DNA of 64,000 nt from Hydractinia symbiolongicarpus (taxonomy: Eukaryota > Cnidaria > Hydrozoa > Anthoathecata > Hydractiniidae): positions 9,841,001-9,905,000 of the forward strand of contig NC_079888.1 of the NCBI RefSeq assembly GCF_029227915.1. The letters are read 5' to 3'. The position numbers were made by a program, and so were the translations under genes. The notes under the pieces are model-generated. The model made no database searches and was not told the DNA's origin. It saw only the letters and a program-made list of their open reading frames with translations. Positions 44,337 to 56,184 of the stretch are shown one piece after another; the first letter of the stretch is position 1; each line of letters opens with the position of its first letter.

Positions 44337-44706
44337 TTTTTTGCCTTCTATGAGTCTCCTGACTTGAAAATATAATGGCATTGCTATATTTTTTATTTTT
44401 TCTCTTTTCTATTTTTTGGTTTGTCTATTTTAAATTTTAACGGACTAGAAGTTTTTGTAACGTTTTACCATTGCATACCTTAGAAGTTAAAAATATATTA
44501 CATTACATGTAATTAACGCGAATGAGCCTAGCTCGCGGTAATTTATCGCAATCGTCGAGTCCAACCCCAACTCTTTTAATATTTCCTTTGAACTGTCAAT
44601 GTAATCTCCAGCTATAGGATACTGCACGTCTTTAACTTTTGCGATTAAAATTGATAAATTTTCTGGACAGTCCAAAGTGGCACAAACCTTGATTAAAACC
44701 ACCTTG
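44337..44706 (-). repeat. 370-bp direct repeat, copy 2
   Basis: Identical to 34565-34934 with the same end points. Here the minus-strand reading continues upstream into a HIRAN-like fragment (44707-45020), so this copy may be the fuller one. Confidence 0.9.
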
Positions 44707-45020
44707 TCCTAATGGGGAAGCCATTGGTTTATTTTTATAAACCCCACCTCGTACTTATCTCCTTATAAACTGGAGTACCAGACAAATCGTGAAAGTTCTC
44801 TTAGGATATGCCCAACAACTATCCAACCAAATTTTCCTCTCATCGCCAGCAACCGCAAATTTATCGTGTTTATTGTTATTCTCTTTTAAGTGCAATTTTC
44901 TGGTTTTCATAAGGTTTCCAGTTAGCAGTATCCTGATTAACATGATATCCTCTTAATGCTGAGTAGAATTCGAAGTATCTTGCCATTCTGTTAGCCAAGG
45001 CTTGTGATACGAGATTGAGC
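44707..45020 (-). pseudogene. HIRAN-like protein fragment, frameshifted
   Basis: The minus strand gives MARYFEFYSALRGYHVNQDT, NWKPYENQKIALKRE, then after a frame change NNNKHDKFAVAG and a further frame VGHILRELSRFV. GYHV..W.P....l...re..N.hD.yAV...VGH is the pattern of HIRAN-like modules seen in many cnidarian repeat-derived proteins. Two frame changes make it non-functional. Confidence 0.45.
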
Positions 45021-45489
45021 GTGATACTCTTGAAGGCTAGAAACAACAGTACTCATTTTATTTACTTACAATGTAATGTCTTCAAATTGCACTGGGCTAT
45101 AACGTGCAGATCAAGCCTTAACGTTCGAATTTTAAAGAAACATTCGAATCCGACGATTCGAATTATCAGACATTCCAATTTAAAAAATTCAACTTTCATA
45201 ACTTTGATGTTACTATTTTAAAAGAACTAGTGCAAACTCTAGTATAGAAAATGCTTTAATGTCAATGAAGAATAACTAAAACTTACCATCAAACATTTTT
45301 AATGGTGAATTATTTAAAGTTGAAGAAAGTCTGCAAGTTGTTAAGGGGCGGAAATCCAAACGAACAAATTGAATTGAAAAAATTCGCGTTAATTAAGGAT
45401 CTTAAAAGTGCCAATTTGCGTTAATTATCACACACTTTAAGGTCTAACCTCGTCCTTCTCGTTAATTTTCGATCGCATACATTTCAAGT

Positions 45490-46770
45490 CCGTTAAATAC
45501 TGACAAGCTATATTTGTGTAAAAAGGCATATGTTATGGATGGCTGAGGTATCTTTTGTCCAATCTAAGGCACAAATGTGGGTAGGATGGAATTTATTCTA
45601 CTCCAAAGACTCTGAAGCTCACTTGCCTCAGATCAACCTATCACCTACATCAAATGCTGTTGTTAAAGAAACGCTAAAAAGATCTTAAACAATGGCTATA
45701 GAATGTAAAAAAAAAAACATTGTTCTAACCTATGATTTAGCAATTGCAAAGATGGCGTTAGAAGTACAGACGGAAGAAGTGCCAACCTTGGATAATGTTT
45801 TTGTAGCATTAGGTGCCTTTTATATAGAATTGTAATTTTTTGGTGTCATTGGGAAATACATTACGGAATCAGGAGGTCCATACCTGCTCAATGAATGTCA
45901 TATAATTAAAAAAGGATCCATTGCATCATTTTTATCTGGGAAAGGATGGAAAAGAAGCAAAAACGTTCACCAAATTTTAGCTCTAGAGATGGAAATTTTG
46001 AATTGCGAAGCATTCCAGCTATCATTGGAAGAAGAAGAACTTATATTTACTGAAGATTTGAAAACATATCTCGTATCCAATAAATCTAAACGAGAACAAT
46101 CAGAAAGTGATATCTCTGAAGAAGGTGAAAATCTGTTGAAGAAATACCAAGCTTTTGTTAAAGACACTGCATATGGTCACCACGGTTTAACTGCACAGCA
46201 TTGGATTGGATATATTGAAATGCTGCATCTTTATCATGGATTTGCTAAAAGTTTTCGAACAGGTAATCTGGACCTCTACATATACTTTCTACCCTGGTTA
46301 GCAAGTTACTTCTTCACTCTCAATCATCACAATTACGCTCGTTGGCTTGTTATCTACCATGATAATCTTCTTAAGATAAAGGAAAAACATCCAGAGGTTT
46401 ATAAAGATTTCCAAAATGGTTATTTTGCTTTAAAACAAACTTTAAACAAACAGTGAGTGCAGATGCGGCTTGTCAACGAAGTGGAATATCAACCTTGACC
46501 AATTCCATATCCGTCAGACAGCGTTGTTGAGTTGGATCTTTCCAGAAAAGATGTTTCAGAAGACCTTAAACCACATAGAATAAAGCAGAATTGTAAAGAG
46601 CTGCTGTTACAGATACGATGATCCATTCTCTGTAAATATCAATAAAGCTCATCTTTTCAATATTTCAGGCTGCGAATGAAGGTACTACAAACTTTCTATT
46701 GAAAGTCGAAGATATGGGTAACTTTATTGAATCATGCAACAAAGAAATAGAAAATTACCTTAACCCTATT
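45490..46770 (+). pseudogene. Transposon-associated protein of an uncharacterised cnidarian-type family
   Basis: Fragments in several frames: SFVQSKAQMWVGWN, LTYDLAIAKMALEVQTEEVP, DNVFVALGAFYIEL, TESGGPYLLNECHI, then the long frame 45989-46456 (HHGLTAQHWIGYIEMLHLYH, YIYFLPWLASYFFTLNHHNY, ARWLVIYHDNLLKIK), then SADAACQRSGISTLTNSISV and, after a likely intron (acceptor near 46668), FLLKVEDMGNFIESCNK. I recognise the block order from a family widely found as multi-copy uncharacterised proteins in cnidarians, but not its enzymatic role. Stops at 45690 and 45833 and later breaks show decay. Confidence 0.6.
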
Positions 46771-47000
46771 TATACCGGCAGTGTGCACAATGTGCACGTA
46801 GCAAATCTATTTAGTCGCCATTTCTAAAATTTTCACCGTAGCGTGTTAACATTTTATGACTTTCGTTACTTTTTTGCTGGCGGTCACTTGTAAAAAAAAT
46901 ATTTTTTTTGGCGTGCCGCGCGGTCACATCGGTCAGTCTGTCGGTCGAGCCCAAATATACAAATTTTCGGACTTTCCGTATTTAGAAATTTTTTGTTTAA

Positions 47001-47020
47001 AGATAATTAACTCCTATATG
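47001..47020 (+). repeat. Left terminal inverted repeat of the TTAA element
   Basis: AGATAATTAACTCCTATATG; pairs with 50806-50825, with the last base differing. Confidence 0.75.
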
Positions 47021-47361
47021 TATCGAGCTCAAATCTTCGTCTAGGGGCTTGGAAATAGCAAAATACGATTTATTCGCGTAATAACGGAATACGCAAAGAG
47101 TGAACGATAATACCACTTTTTGAGACTTTATGTACAGGATGTTTAGGTCGCATTGATATAGAAAGCACCTGTTTCGCTTGGGTACATAACATTTTGTACT
47201 TAATAAATTAGAAACGCTGGAAGGTTCAAAAAAGGGACAACTTTGACGTTGTTCTTGAACAGGGAGTTTAACCAAGGCTACCCTAGTCTGTATATATATA
47301 TTTGAATAAAAACTTGCTATTATGTGGGATATACCAAACATGCAAGATAATGATGACGAGG

Positions 47362-49234
<1,873 letters not shown>

Positions 49235-49293
49235 AATATAAAATAATGAAAAATATAGGCAGAAAAACTACACTACATACCAACAGATAAGAG

Positions 49294-50631
49294 TTATTGG
49301 AGTTTCATTTCTTCTCTTGCTTGATGTTTTTCAAGTAATAATTCCATGGGAGGAGCAGCTGTTGCAGCAATATTTTGACGTAATGCTTTAGTACATTCTC
49401 GTCCAATCCCTACGCGATTAACATTTCCCTTGTCAACATGACGTCTCCATAGTATTTCTGCCATGAGTCCTATAATGCACATATATAGATATACATTTTT
49501 ATTCCTTTTTTATATATACATATATTTTACGATATGTTTTAGTTTTACATAATTTTATTATTGTATATAACTATTGTAAAGATAACTATTGTAAAGATAA
49601 TAAACGTTAGTTGAACTTAGAACATACTTCGTATATAGATATAGTCCTTTGGTTTAGGTACTGCTACTAAAAACCATTGCTTTGTCCTCTTTCCATATCT
49701 GCGGACATAAACAAGTGAACCATTTTTTTTTTGAAGCTGTCCTCAATTTAAATGACCGTTAAAGTCCAAATATGCTAATTGATATCATTTTTGTACCCAA
49801 TGCGCTTTGGACAGTAGGCTAACACAAAACATTGGCAAAAGACTTGCACCTGCAAACAGTAAAGCTTTGAAATCACATATAGCTATATATATATATATCA
49901 TGCTTTCCAGAAACAAATCAGCCAGCTACTCTTGTATATAATTTACAAATTTGCTTTATATACTTTAATATTTCCATCGATGGGAAATTTGAATCTTTTT
50001 TTCAATCTCCATTTCAGTTTTAGCCTTTTTTGAGCTAACAATAACAACACGTGGTGTATCATTAGGACCAGTTATTGAAGACTTTGTGTTACTGCTGCTA
50101 TCATATGTTGGCGAAAGTAAGCATGAGAGAGGTGAAGTAAAAGAAGTCGATGAATCTTTAGACGAGCTACTTGATGACTGTCTTTTCTTTTTTAGTACTA
50201 CAACTTCACCTAAATAAATAAAATAAAATTTTATGTAACTTTCTATAGCTAGCTAGAAGCCATCATGTCAATAACTATTTTATAAGATATCTGATGTTTC
50301 TTTTTACTTTTTATACCAACTAAACTTAGCTAGCTAGGCAGTCTGACAATCTGATTAAAGTTAGATCACAGTTTGCAATTATTTTCTTACTGCATGGAGT
50401 ATGCACCATTCTCTTTGAAGAGTTTAGTAACATAATACTGTTTCTGGAATCTTTATTGTGGTGTGCCCTCAAAACTTCATGAACCCAAGTGAAGAAATCT
50501 TGGTTGTATAAAAACTTTTCTTTTAGACGTATTAAGTTCTCGTAGAACTCCTTTGCCTTCTCTCCAGTTCCAAGGTAAACTCTATACTTGCTTCCCCTAA
50601 CAATCTTTGGTGCTTTTGAGGAGCTAGCCAT
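49294..50631 (-). pseudogene. Unrecognised basic, Ser-rich protein of the TTAA element (four exons)
   Basis: Exon 1 (50631-50391) encodes MASSSKAPKIVRGSKYRVYL, KAKEFYENLIRLKEKFLY, FFTWVHEVLRAHHNKD and ends in a good donor A|GTAAGA. Exon 2 (from 50209) is Ser-rich with KR clusters (VVLKKKRQSSSSSSKD, VVIVSSKKAKTEME), suggesting a nuclear protein. Exon 3 (49736-49628) has NGSLVYVRRYGKRTKQWFLV and exon 4 (49469-49294) AEILWRRHVDKGNVNRVGIG and ELLLEKHQAREEMKLQ. Junctions 1-2 and 3-4 are in phase. The 2-3 junction lacks a clear donor, and upstream of exon 3 the frame (DFNGHLN) hits a TGA, so the gene may be broken. I recognise no known family. Confidence 0.5.
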
Positions 50632-50805
50632 GTTGAAACCCTAGCAGTTTGACATGAGCTATCGCACGCTTCAGTGCTGGCCAAAGCTATCAAAACTACA
50701 CTCAGCCCTGGGTAATTTTAAAAAAAATGTGGTTTTGCCTTATGATTTTCAAATTTTTGCTGCTGATATCAGCATATTTTGGGCCTCGAGTGCCACACCT
50801 CCGTA

Positions 50806-50825
50806 TATATAGGAGTTAATTATCT
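50806..50825 (-). repeat. Right terminal inverted repeat of the TTAA element
   Basis: Minus strand AGATAATTAACTCCTATATA; followed outside by TTAA. Confidence 0.75.
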
Positions 50826-50997
50826 TTAATATAGGTCTTACATGAATATACACTTCATAAAATCACATTTAGCAGTAAATGAAGTAACTAATGAATCATT
50901 ATATTATTCCTATTGATGATGACATGTATTCTGATATGAACAGTTAGAATGACATTTTTTATATTTCTTAGTACAAAGTTTCATATAAGTAAAAAAG

Positions 50998-52951
50998 ATG
51001 GAGCCGAAAAGGCAGAGAATTTCTGCTGAGGATGCAATTGCAAGCATATTGCAGTTTGTAGATGATGATGATAGTGGTAAACTTGACTTTCAAGAATTCT
51101 ATGCAGATGAAGAGCTGGACGAAATTGATATAGAAATATAAGGTATGACTATATTTATGATTACTGTTTTCTCCCGTTGCGATAGTGCTTCTTCTATTAT
51201 TTTGTTGAAAGTATTTCAATATTTTGCTCAATTTATTTTATTTAGGTGAAGATCCCGAAGGTAAAATAGCAGAAGCAGAACAAGAGGAAGGAGAACATGA
51301 AGTAGAAGTAGAAGAAGAGCATGGTGAAAATGACAACACGGATGACATAGTACGAACCACTCGTGCGAACCGTTTGAGACATCGTCAACTAACAAGCCAA
51401 AGATTAGGTCATAGTATCGATACTGCCCTTGACTTGGTCTATTATGATGTATTTGAGCTTCCTGTGGAACTCTAAAGCATTGAAGGAATAGCAAAAGTGG
51501 ACAGAAATAGAAACAATAACATACATTACAAATTCGATAACCGCCCAACCAACGTAAACACAGGGCAAAACATTCAAGCGAATGTTATAAGAGGTCGGCA
51601 AGGTGTTGCTCCGGTAGCCAAGGGTACCAAAGATAACAGGAAATCTTTTGAACATTTTATCACTCATGATTTGGTTCACAAGATTGTCAATTATACAAAC
51701 ATAAAAATTGAAAAGGTTATCGCTGAACTTCCGGATGAATTCGACAATAAGAAATACCCGTTTATAAAACCTACTGTTCCATCTGAACTTAGTGCATTTG
51801 GGGGACTGTTTTTATATAGGGGGCTTTATAAGCTCAATACAATTAGTATTGATGAATTGTTTTCCAACGACTATGGTCCACCAATAGTTAGTGCAACTAT
51901 GTCACGTAATCGTTTTACATTTCTTTTGTCAAACCTTCAATTTGACGACCAAACAACTCGGGACGGAAGATGGAAGAAGGATCGTTTTGCCGCTATACGA
52001 GAACTTTTTGAGGAATTCAACCATTGTTGTATGCTGTGTCTTATACTGGATTATCTTTCTTTAGATGAGACATTGTACGCTATGAGGACACAGATAGGGT
52101 TCAAACAGTACAACCCAAACAAGCCAGTTAAATATGGCATACTATTCAAGTCCATAAATGCAGCTCGTGATCCATACAACTTTGTTGCTGCACCATATAG
52201 TGGAAGAACGATTAAAGAAGGTGGTGAATATTACGTACAAGGTACAGAAGAAATTGTGAAATATTTGATTGGAAGATTGAAAAACATGACGGAACTTGCA
52301 GGACGTAATATCTCATTTGACCGTTTATACACGTCAATGTCGTTATCACTCTGGTTGTACGGTAAACACATTACTAGTATCAGAACAATGCAAATAATCA
52401 GAAAAGGAATTCCACCAGCAATAAAATGTATGCAAGACCGACAACCATTATCATCAGAGATTTATTGGCAACAAGATGGACGTCGTTGCCTTTCGTCGTA
52501 CGTAGTGAAGACAGCGACAACAAAAAAAATTCTACTCTTGTCGACACTTCCCCCGCTATTAGGAATTACAAAAGATGACAACCGCAATAAATTAGCCCAG
52601 TCCACACTCTATGATTTTATGAAGGGGGGCACTGATATGATCGACCGGAGAATGGGTTTCCACAGATGTAAGCCAAAATCAAGGAAATGGCCCATCGTTG
52701 TATTCTCCTATATCATTGATAAGACACGTGTAAATAGTGCAACAATTCACGCACTCAATCAAAACAAAGATCCCTGCAAAGTGAATTCATATGAATATGT
52801 TTTCAATTTAGTGATGCAATTTGTGAAGCCTTTCATCGAAGAATGTAATGTGAGTCCATTTCAATGGCAAATCAAGAACAAGATCGAGTTGATCCTTGGC
52901 CGGCCGCAACAGCCGCAACATCTTGAGGCAGTTCCTTCGTTTGACCATTAA
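50998..52951 (+). CDS. piggyBac-type transposase (N-terminus with two stops, catalytic ORF intact)
   Basis: Exon 1 (50998-51142) encodes an acidic N-terminus (MEPKRQRISAEDAIASILQF); exon 2 starts at 51246 (acceptor TTATTTAG) in matching phase. In-frame TAA codons occur at 51139-51141 and 51473-51475. From the ATG at 51497 an unbroken 484-codon frame runs to 52951. It has all three piggyBac Asp residues in context: YLSLDETLYAMRTQIG (first), NISFDRLYTSMSLSLWLYG (second), FMKGGTDMIDRR (third), plus FKQYNPNKPVKYGI. The C-terminal Cys-rich finger of classic piggyBac is not obvious. It cuts and pastes at TTAA. Its own terminal repeats were not found. It may act on the neighbouring TTAA element (inference). 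Confidence 0.85.
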
Positions 52952-53299
52952 ACATTGACCGTAAAGAGGCAGAAAAATACAACAGCGACAGAACACAACA
53001 CAAAACAATTAATATTAAAGCAATTCGAAATGAATTAAATAGGTACAAATGAGATAAATAAAACTTATCATAACGTGAATATCCTTAAACGGATAAATTA
53101 AAAATTATTCTTAACGGAACGTGTTTAAGTTAAAGCAAACAACTACCTGTGCGCAAGGACTTGTGACCCTGGCTGTAGCTTTCCACATGTGTTACGGAGC
53201 TCCAACACTTAGCCTTATACAGATAATTGTTGTTGTGGACCAGCCTAATGACAGTACCAGCCTGTCGTAACTGCGTGGGCGTAACACCACGAAGACCAG

Positions 53300-54060
53300 A
53301 TAACAAAATCTAACCCCCTTGCAAACCTTCTTCTAAAATGACTAAGGGCTGCAGGGTTGTCAATCCTGAAAGCAAAGGGAGCAAACTCTGCCTCCCTACT
53401 GGACTGTGGTAATAAATGGGATCGTCAAGCCCAAAGACAATTATGATGTGAAGCCCCTTTGCCGTGCTTCTTAAAGTGTCTCTATACAAAGAGAGGAGTG
53501 AGCAATCTCCGGTTTCACGGTGCACTGACCAACATAAATCAGCTGGGGTAAATAAAACCATTAGGGTCATGGATTCCCTCTCCTATTTGTTCTGTGACAT
53601 ACAGATAAGCTAACTTCTAGAGAAGAAAAGTATGCATGACGAAGAATTATTCAAGTGGAATGTGTCTGCTTGAGAAATACAGCGATCGTTGCATTTGAAC
53701 CAGGTGTTTTTTAGGTCTTTAATGAAGGCCCAGTAATGACTTGCTATTAATGTACCTGAGTGGTTAGTGGTAGAAACCAAGTTGTACTTGTTGTTAAAAG
53801 ACACATCATTAGTTGGGTAAGATGCTACCTTTAAGACATAATGTTTTTTAGGCAAGCAATTGACTAACTTGTTGTTTTTAAAAGAAGACCCATTTACTGA
53901 TGTGTATCTTATTAATTGTACAACAAGAAAGTCGCCGCAATTAGAAATCTGAATTTCAATTGTAGCCTCTTGATGCAATGAACACTGGGAGCAGAACCAC
54001 TTATTGTCACCTGGAAATATACCCCAACTAACTGTGTTTTTTCTTTGTAATATATAGGTT
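53300..54060 (-). pseudogene. RLE-LINE 3' end with ubiquitin-specific-protease C-terminus, copy 2
   Basis: The frame down to 53610 encodes a USP C-terminal half: GDNKWFCSQCSLHQEA (zinc-finger-like CxxC), CGDFLVVQLIRYTSVNG, STTNHSGTLIASHYWAFIKD (the catalytic His in SHYWA) and CILFF. The following non-coding part (about 53385-53470: ggtaataaatgggatcgtc, cccaaagaca) matches the region at 55991-56165 behind the other USP copy, so both are 3' ends of the same element family. The Cys-box half is missing, so this is a 5'-truncated copy. Confidence 0.7.
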
Positions 54061-54439
54061 TTCCTTTATATCATACAGACTTCAGAAAAACAGATAAAAG
54101 AATACTTTATTTTTTATTTTTAGTTTCTATGTCAAAGAGTAATACTATCGGTCCTAATACTGCAGTATTTTGCTCCATGAAGCTCTATTTTGATATGTAA
54201 AATGTAATAATCTATCTCTATACCCAGTTTAGGTACTTTTGGCCAAAATTTATATTGGTTAGTGTGATATTACTTGAGAAAATTTCTCTCACCAGAGTGT
54301 AGCACTTTTTCTAAAAATTTTTTCAAAAACATTCAAAATTTCTCTGATCTGTGAGGTCCTCCTCAATAATATAAACGTCACTTTTCAACACACAAGTGGT
54401 TGAGAAGCAAGACAAACCACTTATAATCTAGCAAAATGA

Positions 54440-54800
54440 AATAAATTCCGGAAAACTCTTGAAATTTTCATCAGCAAAAACAAATTCCGCAAATATTTTT
54501 GATATTTTCAGTGGCGATATTGGATCTTACATTTGTTACAGCTTGTATTCTTTTTGTATTCTTGACATTGTGATGAAAAATAGAGAGATGATATTCCATA
54601 AATTGGACGGTTAAATCGGACTTAGGTACTAAATTAGATTTTTTCTGACTTTCGATTTACCAAATTTCTTTCATCCGCAAAAATTCATTCCGCAATATTT
54701 CTTTTAAGGTCGCTATCCCCAAAAATTTATTCCGCAAAATATGCCATTTTTGGGTCACTCATCCGTAAAAATAAATTCCGCAAAGATTTATTCCGCAAAT
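54440..54800. repeat. Cluster of attccgcaaa words
   Basis: The word attccgcaaa or a one-base variant occurs at about 54445, 54484, 54690, 54732, 54774 and 54789, mostly followed by A/T runs. It looks like a diverged short-period repeat or an end-region of a DNA transposon. Confidence 0.6.
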
Positions 54801-54839
54801 AGTTTCTTCCCTTAAGTTAAAACCTTTGCATCAGAATCG

Positions 54840-55167
54840 GGAAGGTACAAAGTAACTATCTCAACTGAAAACAAACTCATATCAGTAGCCGTTACCGGAG
54901 ATCAGTTTGGAAACATTTTTTTCCACGCCTTGCAAGCAAAAGTGGACATGGCAGGATCGTTGAAGTATTCATTGACAACTGTACTCTTATCATTCAGTCA
55001 TGCTGACGGCACAATGCAGAAAACTTCGAAGGTGAAGTCATTAAATGAATTAGAAAAGGGAGTAAGAACAGTAGATTCAATATATGTGAACATCACTATA
55101 AGTGATGGAATGTTTCTTCTTCATTTATTCGTTGACTTGTCATCAACCTTGTGTTTGATAAAGTAAT
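54840..55167 (+). other. Open coding-like fragment, unknown
   Basis: One frame is open from about 54828 to 55166: GRYKVTISTENKLISVAVTG, FFHALQAKVDMAGSLKY, KTSKVKSLNELEKGV. Composition is coding-like, but I recognise no family and see no splice context. Confidence 0.3.
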
Positions 55168-55830
55168 AAGACCGTCTATCAAGGATTATGAAAGAGAAAG
55201 AGATCAGACAATCTAAATGTTGCTTATCATATCACGGATGGTAAGCAAAAAAAACCTGGCAATTAGTTACAAACTTTGAGGAAAAGCCTAGTAGAATTCC
55301 TCACTAGCTATTGGAATGATGACTAATTTGTGGTAATATTGGATAAAAAGAAATTGTTTGTCAACTGTGGCAATGTGCTATTCCTTTATTGCTGAAGAAG
55401 GAAAAATGATCAAAAGAATAAAAAAGGATTATTTGTGCACGCACGAGAAAGCTGATTCAAGAATAATATTTCATTTCAAGCTTACCTCACCAGTTAACGT
55501 GGTGATAGGCACTGTGGAACAGATGTGCTGATCATAGCTCTCGGATGCATGCACCTTATTAGTTTCGATACAAAGGTTTGGATGGAAGTGGGGCTGATCA
55601 CAAAGAAGAAAGAAAATAATTTACAAAGAGGTGGCAAGCAACCGCAATGATGAACTCAGCCTGTTAGGTCTTTGGAAATAAGCTAGAGGTTGTACTCCTT
55701 TAGAGAACATGCCTCTAAAAGCACAATTCTCCCTTTTTACAAGGAATTAATTATAAAAATATAAAAAAATAAAAATAAAAAGGACACAACACATTTGAAA
55801 AGATGAACAGAATTTTAATCAAGGGCAGGT

Positions 55831-55913
55831 AGGTTTCGACCCATATTTCGGAACCTAAGTACCCTGGATATCTAGCTGGGTCACCTCGAAGAGGTCCGCG
55901 GACGGTCATCAGC
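55831..55913 (-). ncRNA. Hammerhead-like motif with extended stem II
   Basis: The minus strand reads CTGATGA..., a long partly paired insert including cctcttcgagg, then gtCGAAACC. This is the outer layout of hammerhead relics in Penelope-like tails, but stem II is much longer than usual. Confidence 0.3.
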
Positions 55914-55984
55914 ACAAACTAGACATCCCTATCTTCCTAAAATAAACCTGCTAATATTATATTTTTTATTTTTTTTATTTATTT

Positions 55985-56170
55985 TTTAACTCGGGTAATA
56001 AGTGGAGTCGTCACTCTCCAAAGACAAGACCTAGTATGATCAAACCCCCTTGCTAACTTAATTTTTATTTGATTTTTTTTTTATTTTTATTCTTGACTTG
56101 GGTAATAAGTGGAGTCGTCACTCTCCAAAGACAAGACTGAGTGTAGTCAAGCCCCCTTGCTGACTCATTC
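55985..56170. repeat. Tandem duplication of an RLE-LINE 3' UTR unit
   Basis: The phrase gggtaataagtggagtcgtc, then actctccaaagacaagac and cccccttgct, appears twice (from about 55994 and 56099) with a T-rich spacer. It directly follows the USP frame of the LINE on the minus strand. Confidence 0.8.
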
Positions 56171-56184
56171 TGGTTAAAATATTC

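Noticed and set aside
51497-52951. Terminal repeats of the piggyBac copy
   Set aside because: Several TTAA sites occur on both sides, but no pair is followed by matching inverted ends that I could confirm.
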